A DNA stretch of 64,000 nt from Parasponia andersonii (lineage: Eukaryota > Streptophyta > Magnoliopsida > Rosales > Cannabaceae): NCBI GenBank assembly GCA_002914805.1, contig JXTB01000143.1:667241-731240 (forward strand). The letters run 5' to 3'. Numbering within the stretch: position 1 is the stretch's first letter; every line of letters starts with the position of its first letter. Positions 22,623 through 38,094 of this stretch are shown piece by piece. The translations under genes were made by a program, and so were the position numbers. Under the pieces are notes generated by a model, which ran no database searches, was not told the DNA's origin, and saw only the letters and a program-made list of their open reading frames with translations.

Positions 22623-25600
22623 TCAAGGTGACTTCTTCTTCCCAAAGAGTAAGCCTATCGAATAAGTGTTGCCCTTCTGCGCTGCAGCTTCAACTCGCCT
22701 TCCCCCAACCTGAAAAACCAATTCAACCAAAGGGATCTTACTATGAAAGAAATGAAAGGCGTAATGCCGTAACGGTGAAATTGGACAGTTTCTTCCACCA
22801 CGTTAACATGCCAAATAACATTAAGCTTGCGATCAAAGCAATACCTTGTCCATGAGCCAAAAACCAACGGTTGGCATGTATTGCACCAAATACATGACAG
22901 CTAGTACAGGCTGCAAACAAACGCATAATCGTAATCTTGTGAATAGACAGAAACAGGCAAAAACAACCATAAACAAAAGTAAGAATTGGATGGTTGTATT
23001 AACAAGAATGAAGAAGTATCTGCAAAGTTATATATGTCGACTTCAATTTCATTGATAGTGGAATACCTGATTGGATATCCAAGCTTCCTTTAGCCCATGG
23101 CTGGCGGCAATTATTGTAAGCTCTGCACACCTTTCTGATGAGACGCGTTTCTGTGTAAAGAAAATTGAAGAGGAGGATTGTTAGGAACTTCAGATGCAGG
23201 AAATCAAATGGATTATGTTGTCCTATACCTAGAAAATCCTCTTCATGGATGATGCATGCAGCACAAAATCAATAAAACCAATGATAATCTGCACATTGAA
23301 AGTGCGGTACAATGTTGGAGGCACGAACCTCAGAAGCACCTTTATTTTCAGAAGTTGATGTTCCAGAGCCAGTTGACGTTTCAATTGGCCCTGGACAGAC
23401 AACCGTCACCTTGATTCCTTTCTGGAATAGCTGTATGGTAAAATAGGGTAGCAATATACATAAAAGGAATGGATAAGTGAAGATACGAGGAAAAAGAGTT
23501 GTGAAATCTAATATCACTGTCAAAGGTACATTTTACTGAAGGATACATAATACATTTATCAAGGACAAAAAGCGGAAGAATTCATCTCTCTCTCTCTCTC
23601 TCTACACATGAAATTATTTACCTCTTTTGCATAACTAACTGTTTAATCATTAGGCCCGTGGTGGTTCAGAGTCCAGCAGTCGATTTAATTAACAATCAAA
23701 GTCAATCTTCATCACTGAAACCTTTTACGTGTATCTTTGAAAGGTATTTAGTATGGTTAGAGCTCCAACGTATTCTGATATTGTTGTACATGCTTCTTTA
23801 TTTTTTTTTTCTGTTCGATTATCTCATTGGCATATTGAAACACTGATATGTCAAAGGTTCAAATTAAATCGGAAAATCAGAGGGAAATCCGCAATTTGTC
23901 CTTTTTATCAGGAAAGAGGTAAAAGTCATACCTCAGAACGCAATGTATGGAAGTATCCATTCAGAGCATGTTTAGAAGCAGAGTACATGGCCTGACCTGG
24001 CGCAGGTGCCTTTCCAGCAGCACTGCTCATCTGCACATAAAGTCTAAGCACATAACATTTGAACTTTAAAATAGAGAACAATAGGAAAAGAAACCGAATT
24101 TTCACACATCTTAGAAGAAAAGATGTCTAAAGACTACCATTAGTAAATAATCCATCTACATACCACAACAAAGTGACCTTTTCCCCGCTTCAGCATGTAA
24201 GGTGCCAGGATTCTTGTGAGAGATATTGTCCCAAAAACGTTGACATCAAATGTTGCCTATAAGTAACAACCAGTGACATAGATACTTATGTAAAGCATCT
24301 TAAAAAATTAAAAAGGACAGAAAATAAAAACAATGAAAATAAAATAAAATAAAATGTAATATCTAGAACCCTTGAAAGTTATTCACTGAGGGAACTTATT
24401 CTTTGAGTTTTGATTCTCTAAGCAAGCCATCTGCTATTGACACACACAGGACACTAATTGACTCAGAGATGAGGTCTAACATAAGAAATTCCCACACTCC
24501 TTTATGTAATACCTTAAGACCTTCCTCAGACACCTCCAAAGCTGATGTTTTCTGCCAAAGAACCAAAAAAGTATATACATAAATAGAAATCAATCCATCA
24601 GAAAAAAAAATTAGAAATCAATCAGTTTCTAATAAAACATTTTCAGTACCTAACAATACAAACAATTTGAATCATCAATACACTTTTGCATGTGTTTGTT
24701 TAACTAGCTATAATCGCTCAGGTTTTCACTATCACAAACTGATTATTCCTAACTTACAGGACGCTCAAAAGCTGCATTATGGAACATGTAGTCAACGCCA
24801 GTATCGGGAAAAAATGACACTGCTTTGCGTACTGCCTCCTCGAGAAAATCTTCACCAGATGTCAAATCCAATGGCAAAATCTTTACACCATGAGGTGCAT
24901 GTTTACCTGGCAAACAAATCCTTGAGAAAATTGCAGACAATAATGTTTAATAGACCCAAAAAAATGTCATAAATTTGAATACCGGTTAGTTGTTTTTGGA
25001 CTCTCTCCAGTTCGGCTTCATTTCGTGCAGAAATAATAAGCTTAGCTCCCAAGTTTGCTAGTTGCTTCGCAAGAACTTCCCCTTTGAATTGACCACGAAA
25101 AAAGAGAAGAAATTAAATTCACTTTCTGATATGTGACATTTCAAAAATTCCAACAGTTCTATGCCTTCAACTTTGCTTCACAAAATACACACAAGGATGT
25201 GCTTCATGCTAGACTACCTTTCCACACCATAAGGCCATGTTGAGTTAAAAGCAGACGTAGACACAATTCATTTCGAAATTAACAATGAGGCCTATAAAGA
25301 TCAAATTACTACTTTTTTCCGCTTATAACGATGATTTTATCAACATAAACAATTTCACTAAGCATAGCAATAAATATTAACACATTAGTGGCCAAACAAC
25401 TAGCGCAAACGAGCACTAGAAGATTTTGAAAGAATGCAAAAAGCCCACTTGAGAAATAAGAGATCCAGTTATGAAGTTTATAACTTTATGAATTCGAAAA
25501 CGAAATATCCATCAAAACACCAGAGAGTCATTAAAATATGCTCGTACACCATTTAAAGTGAATATATATATGCAATATATATACATACATACACTCACGT

Positions 25601-26062
25601 ATATATTACATACCAATTCCACGACTAGCACCTGTAATCCAGATAACCTGAAACAAAGTAGTCAAAAAAAAAAACAACCAAAATTATTAATTTCATTTAT
25701 TATTTTTAAACAGAACTTTGAATTCAGCTTACCTTGTCTTCAATTTCATCACGCTTCACATTCCTTTTGGAAATCAAAGTGAAATCCCCTAAATTGTTAA
25801 ACGAGTTCGAAGATAAATTCACAAGTTAAACCATCGAAACCCAACTGAAAAACCATTGATACAGTTATTATTATTATTCTACATTTACACAAATATAAAC
25901 ACATATATATATATATATATATATATTACCTTCAGCAGTAGCGAATTTAAATAATAGTAAGGTCACTACAACAAGAACAAATACAGAAATCAAGATTAGA
26001 GCTACCGCCATTCCTTCTTTCTTTCTTTCTCTCACTTCCAGAATTTTGAGTCTCCGGTACAT
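22623..26062 (-). CDS. Membrane-anchored short-chain dehydrogenase/reductase (DHRS7-like)
   Basis: NAD(P)-dependent oxidoreductase of the classical SDR family; substrate unknown. Exons in reading order: 26062-25930, 25788-25733, 25647-25614, 25081-24983, 24906-24758, 24551-24513, 24256-24164, 24030-23932, 23430-23329, 23150-23067, 22910-22845, 22709-22623 (1041 nt, 346 aa). A hydrophobic N-terminal segment follows a basic stretch, so it is probably a single-pass membrane protein. Cofactor motif TGASRGIG at 68-75, HNAA in place of the usual NNAG, catalytic Ser near 203-204, and YSASK at 217-221. A second Met at 26011 would give 329 aa and fits most relatives better; both starts are in frame. 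C-terminus ends KKKSP. Shares its promoter with the acyl carrier protein gene. Confidence 0.9.
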
Positions 26063-26411
26063 CCGTTAAGCTCGAGACACAAAAGAGTTAAAAGAGTTCG
26101 CGATTCACGAGAGCTCTCCTCGATTTGGGCCCACCTTTATCAAATGTGGGCCCACCATTGTCCCACTCAAGCCCAGTCCGTTTAGGCATCGAAACGACAG
26201 AGTATTTGTAACAAACGACACAAAACTCCAGTAATTGGGCTTGGGCCTGGTACTGCATCTCATTAAACGACATCGTTTCAAAACCCATCTGGTTCAATTG
26301 CTACACAAGACAACACAAAAGGCCCATTTCTCATTCATCTCCTTCACTTCCCCTCACCGCTAGAGAGAGAGAGAGAGAGAGAGAGGTATAGAAGTTTCAG
26401 AAAAGCTTTCA
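26063..26411. promoter_or_regulatory. Bidirectional promoter (SDR / mitochondrial ACP)
   Basis: 349 bp separates two divergent start codons. It contains TGGGCCCA at 26126-26133 and 26147-26154 (a palindrome readable as Site II on either strand), AAACGAC motifs near 26193 and 26212, the inverted repeat AAACGA-CA-TCGTTT at 26265-26278, and a GA microsatellite (26362-26385) in the ACP leader. No clear TATA box, as is usual for housekeeping promoters. Confidence 0.65.
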
Positions 26412-28067
26412 ATGGCGGCGAGAAGCGCACTGTTGAAGTACCTGAGAGTGCAGGTCCAGGCCGTACCACAAAACCCTAGCTCCGGCAGTCCTCTATTCCT
26501 CTCCACCTTCAACGCGATACGGCGCCGTTTCTTCTCGGAGGAGGTCAGGGGCTCCTTCCTGGACAAGTCTGAAGTCGCGGATCGTGTTATCAACGTCGTC
26601 AAGAACTTCCAGAAAGTTGATCCCGCCAAGGTATTAAAACCCTAATTTACATGTATTTTGATATTCTTCCTAAGGTTTTGGAACCCTAATTTGCGGACCT
26701 ATGAATAAATTGAGGAAATTATTGTAACTGGTACTAAATTTATAATCTTGGCATTTTAATGACTGAGCTTTACACACTACTTTTAGCGAAAAAACACAGT
26801 GTAGTACTTTGAAAGAATGGCTGGGTTTAAGAGCCACTCCCCTTTTTTTTTGTGAAGTGATAGTATTTTGATTAAATCTGTTTGAATTTAGATGAAAATG
26901 GTGCGAGTATTATTCGTTTCGAATGTACGATTGAAAAGAGAAAATGTGAAGTTTCATTTCGAAGAACTTTTTATCACAAGGATTTAGTTTTGGTGGCACT
27001 CGCTTAGCTTATTATTGTCACTGCACAAAGGCCGCCACCGCCACTAATCTGAATGATGCTGTACCATTGTTTCATTCTGTTGTTTTGCTTTTATAGAGTT
27101 TGGTAATGTCGTTTCTTTGGTTCTTTCATCTGTTCTCCCTTTTATGCCAATGCCAATGCCATCCCAGATTATATTCAGTTGTTGTGGACTTGAAGTGCTT
27201 ACATTTCATTTACTGCATCCTCTGGAATATATGGAATTGGTGAACCAATCGGGGCCATAGGTTTTCGTTTGCCAATTGGCTTGTGATGAATTTTGGACTT
27301 TCGTCGGACATTTCAGCAGGATCTTCCTTTGGTATCCATTTTGCATTGTTGAAGTGTTACATCTTTGCGGCACTAGTTTTTCGTGTTTCTTTCAGTTTAA
27401 TCCTCATTCGCGCCTAGGTTTCGAGAGTTTTGTGCTATTTGACCAATGTTACTTCAATTGTATGACGAAAACACCAATTAAATATCAATGCTGTAAATGG
27501 AGATTGCTCTTAGTTTTCTTACTGCTAGGCCAATAGTGTCTTTGACTGTGGTTTACGTAAACCTTTTGTGGCTGTACCTAGGTGCTGGAAGAATATAGCT
27601 ATGCTACTTGCTCGATTAGTGTAATTAGAAAAACCTACTATTAGTCATTGAGGTCGTTTCGTCTTTTTTTTTTTTTTTTTTCGGCTCACAGCCACGTTTG
27701 ATGCTTGTCCATAGGTTCATTTGTTAAGCTCTTCTGACTTCCTTTTCTATTTTTACCGAGTTTTATATATGATAATTTTCCTTGGGATTCTCTTCCGCCG
27801 TGTTAATTATGAAGTTGGTAGATGATTATTTTGAACAACCAAATTGGGTTTTATTACTTAGTTTTAACAGCTTAATTTTAACTTTGGCAGGTTACTCCCA
27901 GTGCTCATTTTCAGAATGATCTTGGGTTGGACAGTTTAGATACCGTCGAAATTGTGATGGCTCTTGAAGAAGAATTTGGGTTTGAGATCCCTGATAACGA
28001 AGCCGATAAGATTAACTGCATTAATCTCGCTGTTGATTTTATTGCTTCCCACCCTCAGGCCAAGTGA
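26412..28067 (+). CDS. MTACP2: Acyl carrier protein, mitochondrial (mtACP2-like)
   Basis: Carries acyl chains on a phosphopantetheine arm for mitochondrial fatty acid and lipoate synthesis; some plant mtACPs are also linked to complex I. Exons 26412-26630 and 27891-28067 (396 nt, 131 aa) with one 1260-bp intron. N-terminal ~45 residues are Arg/Ser-rich without acids, a mitochondrial presequence. The carrier motif [14 protein letters not shown] places the modified serine at residue 88. The C-terminus ends ASHPQAK. Length and wording match mtACP2 rather than the plastid ACPs. Confidence 0.94.
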
Positions 28068-29652
28068 AGAGAATCATGAAGCCTCATTCTTAAAATTTCT
28101 CTTTTTTCTTTTTGAGGAGTTAGCTGTCAGTGAAACCATTGAATCTTCCAACCTTTCCTTCCCTTTCCAGTTTTCTTCCATTTCCATAAATGCCGGTTGG
28201 ATTTTGAATTATGTGTTTAAAGTTTAAAAAGATTGGGATTCTCCATATCCAAACTTCAGTGTTGTTTTTAGCCATTTGATGAAAACCAAGGTATGATATA
28301 GCTTGATGAGTAAAACTGCCCTAATACAAATCCCCATGTTTATTAAAATGCTGTTATAGTCTTGGCAATGGGGTTAAGATTTTTTTTTTTCCATTATTTA
28401 GTCTCTATTTATGTATTTATTTTTTATATGGGATTTGGAACTTTTCGGTCTTCAAAGCTATCAACAGGCCTTTATGTTCGGAGTTTATTCTTTCCAAATT
28501 TAACTTTAACCTGTCGCCTAAAACTCTGCCATGGCTATGAGCCAACGCTCTGACGAGTGGACAGACTGAAAAAAACAATGTAGAACTTTTGCTCACTTGG
28601 TTTTTATCTATTGTTCTGTGCAAAATGTGAGTCAGATATAAATTTTTCGGTTGGTTGGTTGGTTCTAAATTTTTCGAGGAAAGTCCTGTTTTATTTTAAG
28701 AAAAATGTTGTCAATTTCTGATAAGAACACCGAGAACGGTGACAATGAAAGTTTATCACAGTCTTCTTGTTCCTTTGTTTTTTTATTTAAACATCTTTCC
28801 ACCGCTACATCCTAGACTCGGAGAAAGACTCTGAAAATTTCCACGAAATAGGAGTCAACCATTCGCAAGAGACCCAAGTCTTCGTTGAAAAATGCCTTCC
28901 CTTTCACACAAATTTACATTTATACCTCCTTTGCCCGGTGACCACGATACTTAAGACCGCATCCTAACTGCGTATTGTAAAGGGCGAACTAAAAAATGTT
29001 TTTCTTGTATGCAGTAAAAAAATTTAACAGATGATTTATTCCAAAAGAGTTAAAACAACATACAAAAACAATAATAACGATATTATTATAACTTTGAGAA
29101 TTGAGATGTGCTCCTAAAACGAACTGCAATTGCTTTTAAATTCAGTTCAATCTATGAGCTACAAACAGTTAAGAGGTTTTATATATATATATATATATAT
29201 AAGATTAATATTAATACTCAACCAAGTGAAATGGCTGGTCTGCAAGTGCAACAAAGTAAAAGATGTGTTCAAATAAAGTAGAAGTATGAGTGAAATGAGA
29301 AGTCAATTTTTTGTTGCCATGAGAAGCAACATGATTGGATAGTGAGATGTTACAATGATTTCTTATTGGAGCAAAATATAAAGGTGACGACATATCATTC
29401 ATTGGACAAAACACTAGCCACAAAAAAAAAAAATAATAATAATAATGGAACCTCCATCACAACTCCAAGTTGACTTGGACTAATTGACATCTCTAACCAA
29501 GCTATATTCCATGAAGGGCATGACTGTAATTAAACCAAAAGAGTATGGGCCATCTTTTGATTCCATTTCTATAATAAGGAGCAAAACGATTCCCTCTAAG
29601 CTCTAAGCTATCACCATTGCATTTTCTGGCGACAGCAGATCAATCTTGTAAT
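28068..29652. other. Spacer: ACP 3' UTR and calreticulin promoter
   Basis: No gene supported. (TA)n at about 29180-29200 and an A-rich/AAT run at 29421-29445. Upstream of calreticulin there is TGGGCC at about 29547 and a TATA-like TATAATAAG at about 29570, placing transcription start near 29600. Confidence 0.5.
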
Positions 29653-33703
<4,051 letters not shown>

Positions 33704-34275
33704 TGGGATTCACCGATTCTATTTTCCACGATATTTCACTGACACAAAATTCTCCAAGTCCAAGTTGCCTATTGTAGTTGTCCTTTAATACCTGGCCAAG
33801 TTTCCCCATCTTCGCCAGTGTAATTGAAGAAATTTTGTTTTTCCTATGCATTAGCAGCTTCCCTAGTGGCTAGCAGTATAAAACAATGCGGAATTTCTGC
33901 CACTAGATTATATGTTCCATCACATGAAACAAACTCATAACTATCTATCACGACAAGAAAGCAGATGTTCAATGATTAAATATGTAGCTAAGGCTTCTTG
34001 TTTCACGAAAGATGTAGAAAGACACCGAGCAACGATTAGACTATTCAATAAAGCTTCAATTTGCAGCTCACAAAATATGTTGACAATGTTCCTATGAAAA
34101 TTTTCTGGACATCAGTCCAATTACTGTTGGCATAAGAACTCTACTGGCAATTTAACATCATCTAAAAAATTTACATAATCTCGTAGTGGTTTCCCATAGA
34201 AATAATGATACATTAAAAACTCCAATTTTGGTCACCAGACGATCAATTACCCTTAGATGGGGCCGAGCAGACACA
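33704..34275. other. Convergent 3' regions of CRT3 and EMC10
   Basis: 572 bp between the two stop codons, occupied by the facing 3' UTRs. No further gene or clear structure was seen. Confidence 0.6.
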
Positions 34276-36928
34276 TTATCTTCTCCGTACAGCTGAAGGT
34301 GGAGCACCACGCTGGACTGCAGTAGGCTGCTGAGCTTGGCCAGCAGCCTGTTCCTCTGGCAGATTCATTGCTTGTGTTATGGCGTTCATGACGATGAGTC
34401 CAAGAGGGATCAAGTACATCCACTGATAAAAAGGTAACAGAGGGAAATATTAATAAGTGAACAAAGGGAAATATTAATAAGTGAGAACTTCACGACCTTA
34501 GCAGATTAAAATGACGAATTTTTTAAAAACTCACATATTTAGCCCAGAAAGACCTTTCTGGTGGCGGTACAGTTTCACCCTCTCCACCCTCACCACCAAG
34601 GATGTCCTCAGTAAAAATTGGAGCCCTGGAACAACATGATACAACATTGTGAATGTTAGCAACCAGTGACCAGTGACAAAGATACCTGATTGCTTTCAGC
34701 ACCAATGAACAAATTTATTCTTTCAAATGATCGTATTTTGCGGGTACCCTTTTTATTATTATTATTTATAACATGTCTATAAATTTAGTTGACATTACAG
34801 CCAGAAAGAGTAAACAATGCAATGACAATTCACCTTGGTGCTTGCTCGGTGTTCTTCAAAATTGTGTGCGAGTTAAAAGACCACTTGGAAGGCTGAAATA
34901 CAGAGTAAAAAGGCATTGCATGTGAGTTCTGTGCTGCAACAAAACTGTTTCGATTTTTACCAATAGTTTATCATCTATCTATTTAGCTTAGGTAGAGATA
35001 TAAGAGGAGAGACAATCTTTTTTTCATAAGTTTAAGGTCTTATGGCTATCTATTTATCTCATCTTAGGTCCAATATCAAGAAACAAGTGCAAAAAGATTG
35101 ATCTCTCCTTACAAGTTTCAATTGCCGAGGATATGGGCAAGCCCCAGGGGCACCATAATTAACACCCAAGATATTAACACCATCCTGCAACAAAAAATAC
35201 AGTGACAGGTAATGCATGACTCAATGATCATAAAACTACAGCAACTTCAATAAAATATGAACTTATTGTAGTGCTTAAGTTAGGTAAAGTATATCTTTTT
35301 CATGTGTACGGATCATGTATCAAAATCGCTTTGGTGGTATAAAATATAGTTTCGGTTTAAACTTTAGACAATCATTAATCTAAGACAATTAAGTGCGCAC
35401 ACACCAAATTGTATGTGATAGAATAACGACGAATTGGCATAAATCTGACTGCAGCCTAATCAAGACAGAAAGAAAGCGAGAATTTAGTAGACATCGGCTA
35501 TATTGGGACTTACCGTATTAATAACAATATGCTCATCCAAAGCATCCCGTGGAAGACATCTCTGGGTTAAATTGTCATTCATGTTAGGAAATCATACGTT
35601 AACAATCATTATAATATGGTCAGAGTACTAGGTCACAAGAAAATTTGGCCAAGAAGTTGCAATATAGTCCCATAGTATCATAGTCTCATAGAAGTATGCA
35701 ATCAGCGTGAAAATAACCTTCTAAGACAAGAATACTTACTGCTTTCACTGAAGAAACAACAAAGTCCCTCCCAGGAGGGCTCAAAACATTAGATGGCAGC
35801 CTTATCCTATAAAAGTCATCTCCTTGCAGGAGCCTCTGAAAGATGAGTATGAGTAAGATTAAAACTGCTTCCTTAAAAGATAACCCTAGAAAGAAACTCA
35901 GTTTATGAGTAACGAAGATCACCGAAAACTTTTCCTTCTCCTCTGCAGAAAATGCATTCCTTGAAAATCGCAGCTTCGTTAGCGTCTGTTACAAGTAAAA
36001 ATGCACGTCAATTGTCAGCCAATCGGTATTAATTCCATGTTTCTTACACAGTAACGAAAATAATAATATGGTCCGGCAATGTGGCACTGCAAAGAAAATG
36101 GAAATACAGGCCGAAAAATGTGTATATCATGAAAAACCATAGAAGGTGCAAGCAATTTGATTCCCAGAAAACCAGAAGCCCTACATAAATACAACCAATG
36201 TCCTAAAAGAACAATTCTCTATGACTACGAAACCTTAAACTTCAAGGTTCTACTCTTGTTTGTGTTGCACGCCAGTAAATGGATCACTCAAACTAAAGCG
36301 TCTTCCTTTCTTTTCTACAAATTCTCCCACTTAACAAATTGTTGAACTTAATTTTTGTACTTCTATACTGCTTGATTTACTATGATAATTCTAATTGTGA
36401 GAAATAAAAGCAAATCTAAATAAAGATTTATAAATCTGAACTCAGCCATTAGTTTAACAAAATACCCACTTCGATTTTAACAAATTTCAATCAGAAAAAT
36501 TATTCAAACCCAAAATCAATCAGTGGATACTCTATTTTTTCCCTGAAGTTTCTAATAAAAAATAATAGAGGAAAAGACCAATCAACCTGGCCACCATGAT
36601 TCCAAGTCTTCAAGCGAGCGGTGAAGGTACCAGCGGTAAAGAAATCCGAGTCCCCAAAGGCGTGTTCGAGTTGGAATTGGATCTTGGAATCCGAATCCGG
36701 ATCCGAAAACCTCTTGCGGGTCGAGGTTGGAGGTGGTGATGGTGATGGTGATGGTGATGGTGATGGGGTGCGAACGACCTCAGGGGACTTAGTCTGTACC
36801 CCTCCTTCGAGGCCGAACTCGTCGTCGTCGACTAGAAGCTCGTCGGATTGGAAAGCTAAAGAGAAAAAAGCAAAGAGAGCAAGAATGAAGAAGAAGAAGA
36901 CCAATGGATTGGAGAGAGAGAGACCCAT
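34276..36928 (-). CDS. EMC10: ER membrane protein complex subunit 10 (EMC10)
   Basis: Lumenal/membrane subunit of the EMC, which inserts and stabilises multi-pass membrane proteins in the ER. Exons in reading order: 36928-36587, 35985-35923, 35835-35740, 35561-35514, 35184-35113, 34892-34834, 34625-34535, 34422-34276 (918 nt, 305 aa). N-terminal signal peptide (FFFFILALFAFFSLAF), an acidic stretch, then a (SP)n low-complexity stretch, the lumenal beta-sandwich domain, one C-terminal membrane segment (YLIPLGLIVMNAI) and a short tail ending RRR. Order of features matches the EMC10 family. It converges with CRT3, another ER quality-control gene. Confidence 0.88.
36732..36768 (-). repeat. Hexanucleotide repeat coding Ser-Pro
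   Basis: About five GGTGAT units on the + strand encode the SPSPSPSPSP tract of EMC10 exon 1 on the minus strand. Unit length keeps the frame, so length changes would be tolerated. Confidence 0.9.
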
Positions 36929-36989
36929 TGCTCTGCTTCTGTGAGTTCGGACTCGGAGAGTGCGAGAGGGAGAACAGCTTGGGACTTAT

Positions 36990-37085
36990 GAGGAGGTTGA
37001 CCATGGGCTTAGATTATTGGACACAATTGGGCCTTTGTGTACTGGTCCGTTTATAATGGGCCGATTCTTAGGCCCAACCTGAATT
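36990..37085 (-). promoter_or_regulatory. EMC10 upstream region with clustered Site II elements
   Basis: TGGGCC or its complement appears at about 37028, 37057 and 37071, within 60-150 bp of the EMC10 start codon. Clustered Site II elements typify constitutive, growth-linked plant promoters. Confidence 0.5.
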
Positions 37086-37425
37086 AGCCCGTCAGGCACA
37101 ATTACGTGACAGTCCCTATTAATATGCACATACAGTGATCTCCTGAATTGAAAAAAAAAAAAAAAAGAAAAACGAAAAATCATACATATTTGTACCACTT
37201 GGCTTTTTAATTAAATATAATTCATGATTAAATAAAAATTTAACAGTTAAACTTATGACAAACATAAGGGTATATCTTTTATGGGCATTAATGTTAGTCC
37301 AAATCTATAACTTATAGAGTTGGGTAATGACTTATTTTGGCGTTTAGAGTTTGATTAATCACAATCGAATGAATTTAGCTTTTACTTTTTCTTTTTGTTT
37401 TTCGTTTTTTGTTTTTGTGTCCAAA

Positions 37426-37529
37426 TTAATAACGTGTCTCTTGTTGATAATGAAATTACAATTAATAACGTGTCTCTTGTTGATAATGAAATTACAATTA
37501 ATAACGTGTCTCTTGTTAATGAAATTACA
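37426..37529 (+). repeat. 36-bp tandem repeat, 2.9 copies
   Basis: Units at 37426-37461, 37462-37497 and 37498-37529 start ATTAATAACGTGTCTC. The third lacks a few bases in the middle. It creates a repetitive open frame that I do not regard as a gene. Confidence 0.9.
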
Positions 37530-38094
37530 CATACTTTAGTGCTTATATTAAAAGAAAATGATAATGCGCTTATTTTATTTGAGGATTCTTTCCTCCAATT
37601 GAATATTGTTGTAAACAGTAAACTACTCTATTTTTATAGTAACACATTTAACTATGGTTAAAAAAAAAAAGAAATATTTTAATAAAACTTAGTTGTGGTA
37701 GAAGGAGGTGTAATTTTTTTGAGAATCTTAGAAGGCGTCAAAACAAATATTTTCTTTTACCTTTAAAAAAAAAAGGAAAAAGACACAAATGAATTTTGGG
37801 CTTAATTTTACCATATTCGGTTTATGTCATTATTATGATTGCGCACTTACGTAAATATATCGAACTTCAGGGGCGTAGGGAAAAAAGTCTCAGAAGTCGA
37901 AAGTCGAAACTCAATTTCACCAAAGCTTTTATATGTTTATTTATATTTATTTATCATTGTTAATTCTTGAAAATCTCCGATCCAAACAAAAGCCCTAATC
38001 AGGGAACTCAGTTTCATTCGTTCTTCTTCTTCTTCGCTCAAACACAGAGGAGAGAGAGAGAGTTTAAGAGAGAGAAAGGGAAAGGGGAGAAGGC
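37530..38094. other. Spacer and LUC7-like gene promoter
   Basis: AT-rich without coding evidence. A GA-rich leader (38049-38062) precedes the LUC7-like ATG at 38095. An obvious TATA box was not found. Confidence 0.5.

Noticed and set aside
37351-37661. Repetitive open frames
   Set aside because: Made by the 36-bp tandem repeat; both frames stay open simply because 36 is divisible by three.
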